Source: Edaphosphingomonas laterariae (GTDB taxonomy: Bacteria > Pseudomonadota > Alphaproteobacteria > Sphingomonadales > Sphingomonadaceae). From it: a stretch of DNA of 57,082 nucleotides. How positions within the stretch are numbered: position 1 is the stretch's first letter; the number at the start of each line of letters is the position of its first letter. Position numbers and translations under genes: made by a program. The notes beneath the pieces are model-generated. The model ran no database searches. It was given only the letters and a program-made list of their open reading frames with translations, and was not told the DNA's origin. The stretch lies in contig NZ_FZOS01000023.1 in NCBI RefSeq assembly GCF_900188165.1, positions 1-57,082 of the forward strand. The letters run 5' to 3'. Below are positions 49,535-57,082 of the stretch, one piece after another.

Positions 49535-50113
49535 CTAGCGAGCAGCGTTCCCAAGCCGGGCGACGGCTCGGAGCCATTTTTCCCCGGACGACGCGCGCCC
49601 TTCCACGCTCCCGATAATCGAGTAGCGCACCGGGTGAATTCCGACGAACCGCAGAAGGTTGCGATCGAGGCTCTTGAGGCTATGGGCGCGGAAGAAGAGC
49701 CGATAGATGGGCGCGGGCATTCCCATCGTCACGATGATCCGCGCGGATCGACCGGTGAGAAGCTTGGCCGCCGCTCCGACCGAACCCTCCTCGATCGCAA
49801 AACCGGGGCGCATGACCTGTTCGAGAAAACCCTTGAGGAGGGCAGGAACGTCTCCGAGCCATAGTGGGTAAAGGATGACCACATGATTCGCCCAGCGAAT
49901 GTCTGTCTGGGCCTTGTGAATGGCGGCGGCGGGCGCATTGTCCCGCCACTCCCCGGCCGATCGCAAGATAGGGAAATCAAGTTCTGCAATCTCGATCCGG
50001 CGCACTTCATGGCCTGCCGCCTCGCCGCCCGCCGCATAGGCATCCGCAAGCGCATGAACGTACCGGGTCCCGTTTGGGTCGGGATGCCCATCGATAATCG
50101 TGATGCGGGTCAT
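49535..50113 (-). CDS. Flavodoxin-fold NAD(P)H-dependent oxidoreductase (MdaB/KefF-like)
   Basis: The 192-residue protein has the flavodoxin-like fold of NAD(P)H quinone reductases: IDGHPDPNGTRYVHALADAY at the phosphate loop, then VVILYPLWLGDVPALLKGF and an FMN/FAD-binding RSARIIVTMGMP. Substrates of the family are quinones and other electrophiles. Its stop lies 22 bp from the usp stop (convergent). AGGAG gives a clear start. With the Usp protein it forms a small stress-response cargo. Confidence 0.82.
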   Translation of the reverse strand: MTRITIIDGHPDPNGTRYVHALADAYAAGGEAAGHEVRRIEIAELDFPILRSAGEWRDNAPAAAIHKAQTDIRWANHVVILYPLWLGDVPALLKGFLEQVMRPGFAIEEGSVGAAAKLLTGRSARIIVTMGMPAPIYRLFFRAHSLKSLDRNLLRFVGIHPVRYSIIGSVEGRASSGEKWLRAVARLGNAAR

Positions 50114-50370
50114 GACATCTCCTGAATCCGCCATCCACGCATCGTCGTGCAATTGGGATTATCCCGGAGTGTCGGTGGCGACAGGCACCGGCCAGCCGAG
50201 ATGAAATCACTTGAGCTATGAGGGGGAGCGTTTCTTCCTCGCAAGAGTCGGGAAACTGGCGGAGGAACCCTGATTACAATACATGCGACTGTGCGGAACG
50301 CATGGCCAATAGCTCTGCGGCCATGTTGGGGGTGTTCTCCCATGGGGCACTACACAAACGGAGGATCGCG

Positions 50371-50415
50371 GTGACCCAGAGAATATCGCCGCTTTCGAGG
50401 GGGGAAGAGTTTTGA
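50371..50415 (+). CDS. Possible 14-codon leader peptide coupled to the YhaO-like gene
   Basis: GTG preceded by GGAGGATCGC opens a frame MTQRISPLSRGEEF, whose TGA overlaps the TTG start of the next gene (TTGA). The ribosome site is stronger than that of the downstream gene. It may serve translational coupling. The rest of 50114-50370 shows no gene. Confidence 0.3.
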   Translation: MTQRISPLSRGEEF

Positions 50416-51665
50416 GCGATTTTCGTTTCCTGCATGCCGCCGACATTCATCTCGACAGCCCGCTCCATGGCCTGTCGAGATATGAAGGTCTGCCCGAGGA
50501 CGACATAAGAGGAGCCACCCGCGCGGCTTTCGACAATCTGGTACAACGCGCCATCGACGAAGATGTCGATTTCGTCGTGATCGCTGGCGACCTCTTCGAC
50601 GGTGAGTGGAAGGACATGAGCACCGGCCTCTATTTCGCCCGCGCCATGGGCCGCCTGGATCGGGCCGAAATCCCGGTCTTCCTTCTCGCCGGCAACCATG
50701 ATGCCGCCTCCGTCATCACCCGCAGCATTCCCTGGCCGCCCAATGTCCGCCTGTTCAGCGCGCGGCGGCCGGAAACCCATCTGCTTGCCGAGCTTCAGGT
50801 CGCTGTCCACGGACAGAGCTTCTCGACACCGGCTGTCACCGACAATCTCGTTCCGTCCTATCCCGCCGCTGCAGAGCATCACTTCAATATCGGGATGCTG
50901 CACACCGCGCTGGCAGGCCGGAAGGGCCACGCCGATTATGCTCCCTGCAGCCTGGATGATCTCAAGGCCAAGCAATACGATTACTGGGCGCTCGGCCATG
51001 TCCATCAACACGAGATCGTGTGCGAGGCGCCCCATGTCGTCTTCCCGGGCAACATCCAGGGCCGCACGATCCGCGAGACGGGCCCCAAGGGCGCGGTGAT
51101 CGTCACCGTGGAGGATGGTCAGGTTTCCTCCATCGATCGATTGAATCTGGATGTGATCCGCTGGCTCGCGGTCGATGTCGACTGTAGCGACGTGCCGGCC
51201 GACAGCATTGCGGAACGCATGCGCTCCGCGCTTCTTGAAGCGTGGCAGCGCGGCGGCGATGGATTGCCCCTCGTCACACGGCTTGTGCTGACGGGCGAGA
51301 CCGACAGCGCCGGCGCGCTCATCGACAGCGCCGCGGACCTGCGCGACGTCGCGCGCGCCGTGGCCGCTTCGATCTCGCCCAATCTCTTCATCGAGAAAGT
51401 GAAGCTGCTCGTGACGAAGCCCGCCACCGCCAGTGAGGTGATTGTCGGCGACGATCTCGCTGCCTTGATCGACCGAGCCGCTACCGATCCTCAACTGCAC
51501 GAGCTGCTGGCCGCGGACCTTTCGCCCTTCCTGCTCGCGGCGCAGAGCCTGCTCCCCGATGCCGATGAAGCGGACCTTCGCCGCTATGCCGGCGACGGCA
51601 AGTGGGACGCGGTCATCGGAACCGCCGCCCAGGCGCTCCGCTCGCGTTTGACGAAGGGGGACTGA
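50412..51665 (+). CDS. DNA repair exonuclease-like metallophosphoesterase (YhaO/SbcD-like)
   Basis: The 417-residue protein has the Mre11/SbcD phosphoesterase motifs: DIH (11-13), GDLFDG (59-64), GNHD (94-97) and LGHVHQHE. It has a capping domain and a C-terminal segment that would contact its ATPase partner. The start is TTG (MSDFRFLHAAD), supported by the position of the first motif and by a G-rich ribosome site. It works with the following AAA protein on DNA ends or hairpins, like YhaO/YhaN of Bacillus; the pair is less well studied than SbcCD. Confidence 0.87.
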   Translation: MSDFRFLHAADIHLDSPLHGLSRYEGLPEDDIRGATRAAFDNLVQRAIDEDVDFVVIAGDLFDGEWKDMSTGLYFARAMGRLDRAEIPVFLLAGNHDAASVITRSIPWPPNVRLFSARRPETHLLAELQVAVHGQSFSTPAVTDNLVPSYPAAAEHHFNIGMLHTALAGRKGHADYAPCSLDDLKAKQYDYWALGHVHQHEIVCEAPHVVFPGNIQGRTIRETGPKGAVIVTVEDGQVSSIDRLNLDVIRWLAVDVDCSDVPADSIAERMRSALLEAWQRGGDGLPLVTRLVLTGETDSAGALIDSAADLRDVARAVAASISPNLFIEKVKLLVTKPATASEVIVGDDLAALIDRAATDPQLHELLAADLSPFLLAAQSLLPDADEADLRRYAGDGKWDAVIGTAAQALRSRLTKGD

Positions 51666-51668
51666 GCG

Positions 51669-54600
51669 ATGCGGTTCGCCACCCTGTCACTCGAGCGTTA
51701 TGGTCGTTTCGAGGATTGCGAGCTTTCCTTTCGCCAGGGCGACCCCGATCTTCACGTGGTGTACGGCGCCAACGAAGCGGGAAAGTCCACCTCGCTTGCG
51801 GCGGTCTCCGATCTGTTGTTCGGTTTCCCGGCACGGTCTCCCTACAACTTCGTCTACGACTACGCCCTGCTGCGCGTGGGGGCCGTGCTCGAGGACGAGG
51901 GGCACAGCTTCGCTTGTCGCCGCAAGAAGGGGACGGCCGGGACACTGATCGATGCCGAGGATCGTCTCCTCGACGAAGCTATGCTGCTCGCCATGCTGCG
52001 GGGGCAGACGCGCGAGACATTCGCACTCTCCTTCAGCCTCGACCAGGATGGCCTGCGAGCGGGCGGGCGGGCCATGGTCGAGGCCCGCAACGACCTGGGC
52101 CGAGCCCTCTTTGCCGCAGGCTCCGGGCTCACGGGTGTTGCGGACGAATTGGCTCGCCTCGAGAGCGAAGCCGATGCGATCTGGGGACAACGCGCCGCGG
52201 CGAGGCGGAGCTTCACGCAGGCCCAACGCGATTTCGAAGCGCAGACCCGGGCAGTCCGAGACCAGGCCCTCAAGCCGAAGGCTTGGCTCGATGCCAAAGG
52301 CGCGGTCGCGGACGCCCAGCAGATGCTCGAAGAGGTTCAGCGGCGGCGCGACGCAGTGCTTGCCGAGGTCAGCCGCCTCGAGCGCATCCGCCGGATTGCG
52401 CCTGCCGTCCGTCTTCGCAGCGACCATCTCGCGGCGCTTGCCGCCCACATGGATACGATTGATATCGGGCCGCAGCGCGAACACGCCGCCGAAGCGGCAA
52501 TGGCCGAGATGGAGGCCGCTTCGCGTGCAAGGGCCGCCGCTCAGAATCTGGTGAACGAAGCCCGGGCACAGATCGATGCGCTTTCTCCTGATCCGTCGGT
52601 CCTCGCCCACGACGCCGAAATCGACGCGCTGATCGCTTCGTCGGGCGCGGTGACAAAGGGTCAACAGGACTTAGCGCGTCTGAGCGAGGAGCGATCCGCA
52701 TCGGGAGGTCTTGTCGCCCGGCTCCGCGCCGAAGCCGGCGCGCTCGCCTCCGATCCCCCCACACGGATCGTAAGTTCCAGACTGCGCGAAATCGCGCTCG
52801 GCCATGCCGAGGATCTCGCCGCGCTCCGGCAGATCGAAGAGAGTGAGCAGGACCTGGCTGAAAGGCGTGTCGCGATCGAGAGGAAGATTGCGGATCGCCC
52901 CCAAACAGGAAATCTGACCGCGATCGTAACGGCGATCGACCTTGCCAGGACCCTCGGGGCCGATGCGGACGCGCGCTGCGAACTGGCGCAACGCAAAGCC
53001 GACCGGGCCGCGGCCAGCCTGGACGTGGCGCTCGCTCGGCTCGCGCCCTGGAGCGGGGACGCATCGGCCCTGGCCGCGCTTCCCAGACTGGCACGGCACG
53101 AAATCGAAGACGTGCGATCCGTCCTTTCCGAAGCCGAGACCGATCTGCAGCGGGCAAGAGACGCCGCTTCGCGCGCCCGCGAAGAGGCCGAGGCGCTCTC
53201 CCTCGAAATGGAGCAGCTCTCGTCGGGCGCTGCGGTAGCTGACGAGGAGATCACCGCCGTTCGAAGCGAGCGCGACGCGTTCTGGCGACCGCTGCGCGCG
53301 CACATGCGGCAAGGCATGGCCCTCCCCTCCCCTGATGAAGCTGTCGATGCTTATGAGACGGCAGTCGCTCGAGCAGATGAACGCGGAGATGCCCGCTACG
53401 CCGCCGCCGACGAGTCGAGCCGTCTGACGGTCATGGGTCAACGCCGGACCAGGCTCCTTCTGGCCGCTGACCAGGCGGACACGCGCGCGCAGGCGGCAAG
53501 CGATCGTCGCGAAAGCGTGCTGACGGGCTGGGCACGAAAGTTGGCGGAGGCGGGCTATCCGGCGTTGGAGCCCAACCGGTTCCTCGGTTGGATGTCCGAG
53601 CGGGAAACGGCCGAGGCAGCACATCGGGAGGCAATCGATGCCCACGACGATGCCAGCGCGATCGTTGCGCGGCGCAATGAATTGCGGGCCGGCCTGGTCG
53701 CCGCCCTCGCAGACGAGTCCGTGCCCAAGGGAGAAGACCTCCTACCGCTGCTGGCCTTCGCCACACGGATTCGGCAAGCCGGCGAGGCGGCCGCCGAGCA
53801 GCACAGACTCGACGAGGCCGCACTCGCACAAATCGGGCAAGATGCGGAAGGCCTGCAGCGCCGCCGCAAGCGCGTCGATGAGAGTATGACAACGCGGATG
53901 GAGGCCTGGCGCGTGCTGCTGGTCGAAGCGGACATCGATCTCGACATAGCCAGCGCTCCGGCAGCGCTCGATGTCCTGGACGAGCTCAGAGCCGCGATTG
54001 CCGCGCAGCGAGACCTGCAGACACGCATCGACGGCATAGCGAGGGACGCGCATGAACATGACGAAAGCGTCGCGGCCTTAACCGCAAGTCTGGGGATAGC
54101 CGCCTCGGGCGGCGGAGTGACGCTGCTCGAAGGGATGCGGGCCCGGCTCTCGGCGGCGCGCTCGACCGCAAGCGTCCTGGAGGCACTCGAGGAAAGCATT
54201 GCCGGCCGAAGCGCCGAGATGGCGGCCGAAGACGCACGGCATGCTGCGGCCTGGGCGTCGCTGACCACGCTTCTGGAGGAGACGGGCGCTACCGACCTGC
54301 AGGGCCTGGGTGCGGCCATCGAGTGTTCGCGGGCAGCGCGCGCCCTGCGCCACGCGGTCAGCGAAGCAGAAGCCGCGATCGTCGCGGCGGGCGACGGCAA
54401 GGGACTGGATGAGCTTGTCGGGTCCCTGGAAGACGTCGATGCTGACGGTCTGGCCGTCCGAATCCAGTCGCTCTCGGGGCAACTGACCCAGCTCAACGAT
54501 GAGGTTGCCACTGCGGCAAGCGCCCACGGCGATGCCAGGAGAGTCTTTGCCGGTCTGGAGGCGCAAAGCGGCTCGTCCGCCGACGCAGCCTCGGATGCCG

Positions 54601-55118
54601 AGCAGGCCCGGGCCGAGCTCGCTGTTCTTGCCGAAGATTTTATCCTGAAGCGAGCCGAAGCCGTCACGCTACGCTGGGCGATTGAACAATATCGCGAGCG
54701 CCATCAGGATCCCATGCTTCTGCGCGCAAGCGAGATCTTCCGCCGGCTGACGATCGGGCGATATGCGGCGCTGCGGATCGACAGCGACGGACCCAATTCA
54801 CGGCTCCTGGGGTTACGCGACGACGGCAGGACCGTGGTGGACGTCGGGGCGATGAGCGAGGGAACCACGGACCAGCTCTTTCTCGCGCTTCGCCTCGCAG
54901 CTGTCGAGCAATCCATCGCGGCCGGTGTTCGCCTGCCCTTCCTCGCGGACGACTTGTTCGTCAATTTCGACGATGAGCGTTCCGAGGCAGGTTTCAGGGT
55001 GCTGGCGGAACTCGCGCGATCGACGCAGGTGCTGTTCTTCACCCATCACCCCCATCTGGCGGCGATCGCCCGATCTGTCGTCGGCGAGGACCTTCACTCG
55101 GAATGCTCCCTGGCCTGA
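51669..55118 (+). CDS. Coiled-coil AAA ATPase (YhaN/SbcC-like)
   Basis: The 1149-residue SMC/Rad50-type ATPase has an N-terminal Walker A GANEAGKST (33-41) and very long alanine/arginine/glutamate coiled coils (about 170-1010). The C-terminal ATPase half has AMSEGTTDQLFLALRLA as signature, FLADDLFVNFDD as Walker B and FFTHHPHL. No zinc-hook CxxC is evident in the middle, unlike Rad50/SbcC, in line with YhaN-type proteins. It starts 3 bp after the nuclease gene, so the two form a complex. Likely job: sensing or cutting abnormal DNA. Confidence 0.87.
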   Translation: MRFATLSLERYGRFEDCELSFRQGDPDLHVVYGANEAGKSTSLAAVSDLLFGFPARSPYNFVYDYALLRVGAVLEDEGHSFACRRKKGTAGTLIDAEDRLLDEAMLLAMLRGQTRETFALSFSLDQDGLRAGGRAMVEARNDLGRALFAAGSGLTGVADELARLESEADAIWGQRAAARRSFTQAQRDFEAQTRAVRDQALKPKAWLDAKGAVADAQQMLEEVQRRRDAVLAEVSRLERIRRIAPAVRLRSDHLAALAAHMDTIDIGPQREHAAEAAMAEMEAASRARAAAQNLVNEARAQIDALSPDPSVLAHDAEIDALIASSGAVTKGQQDLARLSEERSASGGLVARLRAEAGALASDPPTRIVSSRLREIALGHAEDLAALRQIEESEQDLAERRVAIERKIADRPQTGNLTAIVTAIDLARTLGADADARCELAQRKADRAAASLDVALARLAPWSGDASALAALPRLARHEIEDVRSVLSEAETDLQRARDAASRAREEAEALSLEMEQLSSGAAVADEEITAVRSERDAFWRPLRAHMRQGMALPSPDEAVDAYETAVARADERGDARYAAADESSRLTVMGQRRTRLLLAADQADTRAQAASDRRESVLTGWARKLAEAGYPALEPNRFLGWMSERETAEAAHREAIDAHDDASAIVARRNELRAGLVAALADESVPKGEDLLPLLAFATRIRQAGEAAAEQHRLDEAALAQIGQDAEGLQRRRKRVDESMTTRMEAWRVLLVEADIDLDIASAPAALDVLDELRAAIAAQRDLQTRIDGIARDAHEHDESVAALTASLGIAASGGGVTLLEGMRARLSAARSTASVLEALEESIAGRSAEMAAEDARHAAAWASLTTLLEETGATDLQGLGAAIECSRAARALRHAVSEAEAAIVAAGDGKGLDELVGSLEDVDADGLAVRIQSLSGQLTQLNDEVATAASAHGDARRVFAGLEAQSGSSADAASDAEQARAELAVLAEDFILKRAEAVTLRWAIEQYRERHQDPMLLRASEIFRRLTIGRYAALRIDSDGPNSRLLGLRDDGRTVVDVGAMSEGTTDQLFLALRLAAVEQSIAAGVRLPFLADDLFVNFDDERSEAGFRVLAELARSTQVLFFTHHPHLAAIARSVVGEDLHSECSLA

Positions 55119-55482
55119 GACAGCCGAGCGACCTTCAGATCAAGCCGCCCTGGACTGGCTGTTCGAGCGCGGAACGCGCGGCTCCGACACTCTTTCGGCG
55201 CTTTGTGTACGCAACCTGCAGCGGCACCTGTCCTCGTCCCATTCGATGCGCGCCAGCGAATATCGCCGCGGCTAGCAATTGCCCGACGGCTTCGATCTAA
55301 GGCCGCATGACGTGGCGGAGGCTGCGGAAATGCGGCAGCGGGTCAAGGACGCCTTGAAGGACGGCAAATAGCGGAGCGCGGCCTCCAGCGCCTTTGCCCG
55401 GTTCTCGACTCCGCGGCTCCCCAACTTGCGTTTTCTCGTCAGTATGATTATATTTTAATCGGACTGATAACAGGTGATAAAC
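55119..55482. other. Gap with possible gene remnants
   Basis: In one plus frame the gap reads DQAALDWLFERGTRGSDTLS and continues protein-like to a stop at 55273-55275; after it a frame reads LPDGFDLRPHDVAEAAEMRQ and ends KDALKDGK. Both look like pieces of decayed genes, but I cannot assign a family. The right part holds the promoter of the toxin-antitoxin pair. Confidence 0.35.
55426..55460 (+). promoter_or_regulatory. Promoter and operator of the RHH/ParE toxin-antitoxin operon
   Basis: TTGCGT (55426-55431) and TATATT (55449-55454) are 17 bp apart. The inverted repeat GATTA-TATTT-TAATC (55446-55460) overlaps the -10. That is the expected place for autorepression by a ribbon-helix-helix antitoxin. 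The region is clearly more AT-rich than its surroundings. Confidence 0.6.
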
Positions 55483-55752
55483 ATGGCGACCGAGACGAAG
55501 GTATTGACCGCGCATGTCCCCCTGGGGCTCGCGGAAAAGGTTGAAGCAATGGCCTCGCGACTCGAACGCTCGCGCGGCTGGGTGGTGAAGCAAGCGCTCG
55601 CCGCCTGGGTCGATCAGGAGGAGGAGCGTCACCGGATGACGCTCGAAGCCCTGGAGGATGTCGATGCCGGACGGGTGATCGACCACCAGGCGATCACGGC
55701 ATGGGCCGACAGCCTTGGGACGGACAAGCCGCTACCCTCGCCGGTCAAATGA
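55483..55752 (+). CDS. Ribbon-helix-helix antitoxin (CopG/ParD-like)
   Basis: An 89-residue protein with an N-terminal RHH domain: VLTAHVPLGLAEKVEAMASR, then LERSRGWVVKQALAAWV. A helical tail that would wrap the toxin follows. The ATG has AGGTG upstream. It overlaps the toxin gene by ATGA. It represses its promoter and neutralises the ParE-type toxin. Confidence 0.85.
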   Translation: MATETKVLTAHVPLGLAEKVEAMASRLERSRGWVVKQALAAWVDQEEERHRMTLEALEDVDAGRVIDHQAITAWADSLGTDKPLPSPVK

Positions 55753-56042
55753 AGATCCAGTGGACCAGCAAGGCGTCGTCGGACCTTGTGCGTCTGCACG
55801 AGCATCTGGGCCCTGTCGCACCCGAAGCGGCGGCGCGCGTGGTCCAGCAACTCGCCCACGCACCGGATCGGCTGCTCGATTATCCAAGGATCGGCGAGAA
55901 GCTGGAAGCCTATGAACCGCGCGAGATCCGCCGGATCATCGTCGGCAATTACGAGATGCGCTACGAGATCGCGGCCGGAACGATCTTCATGCTGCGCCTC
56001 TGGCATTGCCGCGAAAACCGCAACTTCGAATCGGAGCAGTAG
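55749..56042 (+). CDS. ParE/RelE-superfamily toxin
   Basis: A 97-residue toxin with the ParE pattern: MKIQWTSKASSDLVRLHEHL, then RIGEKLEAYEPREIRRIIVG and NYEMRYEIAAGTIFMLRLWH. ParE toxins inhibit DNA gyrase, while the related RelE types cut mRNA. The absence of the catalytic basic cluster of RelE favours ParE. ATGA coupling with the antitoxin gene is typical. The pair would stabilise the element. Confidence 0.85.
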   Translation: MKIQWTSKASSDLVRLHEHLGPVAPEAAARVVQQLAHAPDRLLDYPRIGEKLEAYEPREIRRIIVGNYEMRYEIAAGTIFMLRLWHCRENRNFESEQ

Positions 56043-56081
56043 CGAGGATGCGATCGACCACCGCCGCAGTCGCTTCTATCC

Positions 56082-56693
56082 TCAGACCAGACCGAAATCC
56101 TGAAATTCAACCTGCCGCAGTCGGCCGGACAGCCCGTTCCGAATAGCTCTCACGGGTTCCGCCAGTCCCGGTTGACCGACGATGGCACCATGAATGTGGT
56201 CGGCTTCGATCGGCTGAAGGACTTGCACTTCGGCTTCAGGGTCGGTGGAAAAATGAGGTGCGAGATCTCGCCTCTCCTCTTCGCCGCCAGCGAACATCTG
56301 CGCAAATGCCCACGGGCCTCCGCAATAGCCCCTATGGTTCTTGACCTCGTTCCTTGCCGCGTTGCGCCAGCAGAATCGGCAATCATGCGTCCACAAGATG
56401 GTTGCGGAAAGGACAAGCACGATCCAGTCGACATGACCACTTTTGCGTCGCTTTGCCGCGAACATCGGCCCGTTCACACGCGAAATCGAAACAGAGACGG
56501 CGTCTTCGTTTCCATCCAATCGGCCGTAATCGCTGGCATATGCCAAATGATCGGCTGCTGCCAGATCGCGGCGCGGCCATAAGCCATGCTTCACGATCCC
56601 AGTGAGATTCGCAGCTTGGGTGAAATGCAGCAGGAACCGCACGTCGCGGTCCACGGCGATGGAGCGGATAGGCGTCCTGCGGGCCTCCTTCAT
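56082..56693 (-). CDS. DarT-like (DUF4433) ADP-ribosyltransferase-fold protein
   Basis: This 203-residue protein resembles DarT DNA thymidine ADP-ribosyltransferases: LLHFTQAANLTGIVKHGLWP (His23 and Thr25 at the NAD-binding positions), then AVSVSISRVN. CRFCWRNAARNEV follows. A glutamate in DPEAEVQVLQ (Glu155) is at the place of the catalytic Glu. No macrodomain antitoxin (DarG) is seen on either side. Its start overlaps the stop of the Toprim gene (ATGA), so it is translated with a primase-like protein. It may be a tamed or phage-defence form; the activity is not proven. Confidence 0.7.
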   Translation of the reverse strand: MKEARRTPIRSIAVDRDVRFLLHFTQAANLTGIVKHGLWPRRDLAAADHLAYASDYGRLDGNEDAVSVSISRVNGPMFAAKRRKSGHVDWIVLVLSATILWTHDCRFCWRNAARNEVKNHRGYCGGPWAFAQMFAGGEEERRDLAPHFSTDPEAEVQVLQPIEADHIHGAIVGQPGLAEPVRAIRNGLSGRLRQVEFQDFGLV

Positions 56694-57082
56694 CGCAATG
56701 ATCCCATAGACGCCTCCAATACCTCCGCCCAGTCTTTGACGCCGCGCGGCGCCATCCGCGTTATCTCAAGACCGGGCCGAGCATATCGCAACGCCGCGCG
56801 TGCCGCCGCCAGTTCACCTTCAGCGTCATTGTCGACGGCGAGGATCAAGGATGTCAGACCTTGCGGCAGCAGGATCTGATCGAGACGCCGTGCACCCAAG
56901 CTCGCCCAGCAGGGAGCTCCTTGAATGAGGGTGAAGGCCCGCGCGGTTTCGAAGCCCTCGGCGAGCGCCAGGCAAGAAGCCCCCCGCCCTCCCCCTTGCC
57001 ATGCCCCCTGCCCTGGCCGCACAAGCATGCGCCTCATGCCGCACTTTCCCGTTTCCACGTCGACGAAGCTCCGGAGGATCAC
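56690..57082 (-). CDS. Toprim-domain (primase/helicase-like) protein, partial
   Basis: The frame runs off the right edge, so only the last 130 codons are present. They contain a Toprim fold: LALAEGFETARAF with the catalytic Glu, and LILAVDNDAEGELAAARAAL with the DxD pair. This is the arrangement of plasmid and phage primase-helicase or DUF7146/Toprim proteins, which synthesise primers or process DNA. A GTG near the edge should not be taken as the true start. It is coupled to the DarT-like gene. Confidence 0.75.
   Translation of the reverse strand: MILRSFVDVETGKCGMRRMLVRPGQGAWQGGGRGASCLALAEGFETARAFTLIQGAPCWASLGARRLDQILLPQGLTSLILAVDNDAEGELAAARAALRYARPGLEITRMAPRGVKDWAEVLEASMGSLR

Overview
The window is GC-rich (roughly 63-66 % by eye), densely coded and rich in ATGA stop/start overlaps. 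The gene families (DUF3768, DUF6927, ArdC, a very large ParB-like protein, a strawberry-notch helicase fused to a methyltransferase, NodT-type outer membrane factors) point to an alphaproteobacterium, most likely a sphingomonad (Sphingobium/Novosphingobium/Sphingopyxis type). The content looks like the accessory part of a plasmid or integrative element. No rRNA, tRNA, CRISPR array, transposase, integrase, replication initiator or conjugation gene is visible, so plasmid and chromosomal island cannot be told apart.

Layout. (1) Positions 1-3203: start of a backbone transcribed leftwards, with a GHKL ATPase, a DUF3768 protein and a PP-loop (PAPS-reductase-like) protein. (2) About 3600-29011: a metal and toxicant cargo block. 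It starts with a leftward arsenic operon (arsR, two unrelated arsenate reductases, acr3, arsH). A rightward efflux operon follows: TetR, HlyD-type adaptor, two-ATPase ABC protein, two ABC-2 permeases, NodT outer membrane factor, methyltransferase. Next come leftward genes for a heavy-metal RND pump (adaptor, pump, DUF3240, TolC-like), its two-component system, a cytochrome b561-like protein and a VIT/CCC1 transporter. The last part is a copper-uptake-like operon (ferric/cupric reductase-like, DUF2946, OprC-like receptor, TonB). (3) 29204-40376: the leftward backbone resumes with many small unrecognised genes, a DpdA/TGT-like protein, a thermonuclease, DUF6927, ArdC and a 704-residue ParB-like protein; a PLP-dependent cysteine-synthase-like gene is wedged against the 3' end of ardC. 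(4) 40529-43948: second cargo (arginase family, lone PAS protein, decayed Fic gene, membrane protein with SH3-like tail). (5) 44249-48469: the 1406-residue methyltransferase-helicase. (6) 48694-55118: universal stress protein, flavodoxin-fold oxidoreductase and a YhaO/YhaN (SbcDC-like) pair. (7) 55483-57082: a RHH/ParE toxin-antitoxin pair, a DarT-like ADP-ribosyltransferase and a partial Toprim (primase-like) gene.

Two signals span several genes. First, a direct repeat CTGACG-N5-CTGACG (11-bp period, same orientation each time) lies upstream of the RND adaptor, cytochrome b561, VIT and ferric-reductase/copper-receptor transcription units. It is probably the binding site of the OmpR-type regulator encoded among them, which would join metal efflux and copper uptake in one regulon. 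Second, several backbone genes (the ParB-like gene, the helicase, the gene at 34691, more weakly three others) share a leader with a purine tract AGGGAAGGGGG followed by a short hairpin about 40-50 bp before the start codon. The backbone also holds a set of DNA-acting proteins (DpdA-like, PP-loop, ParB-like, methyltransferase-helicase, ArdC, DarT-like) that looks like a protection or modification module and is not characterised as a unit that I know of.
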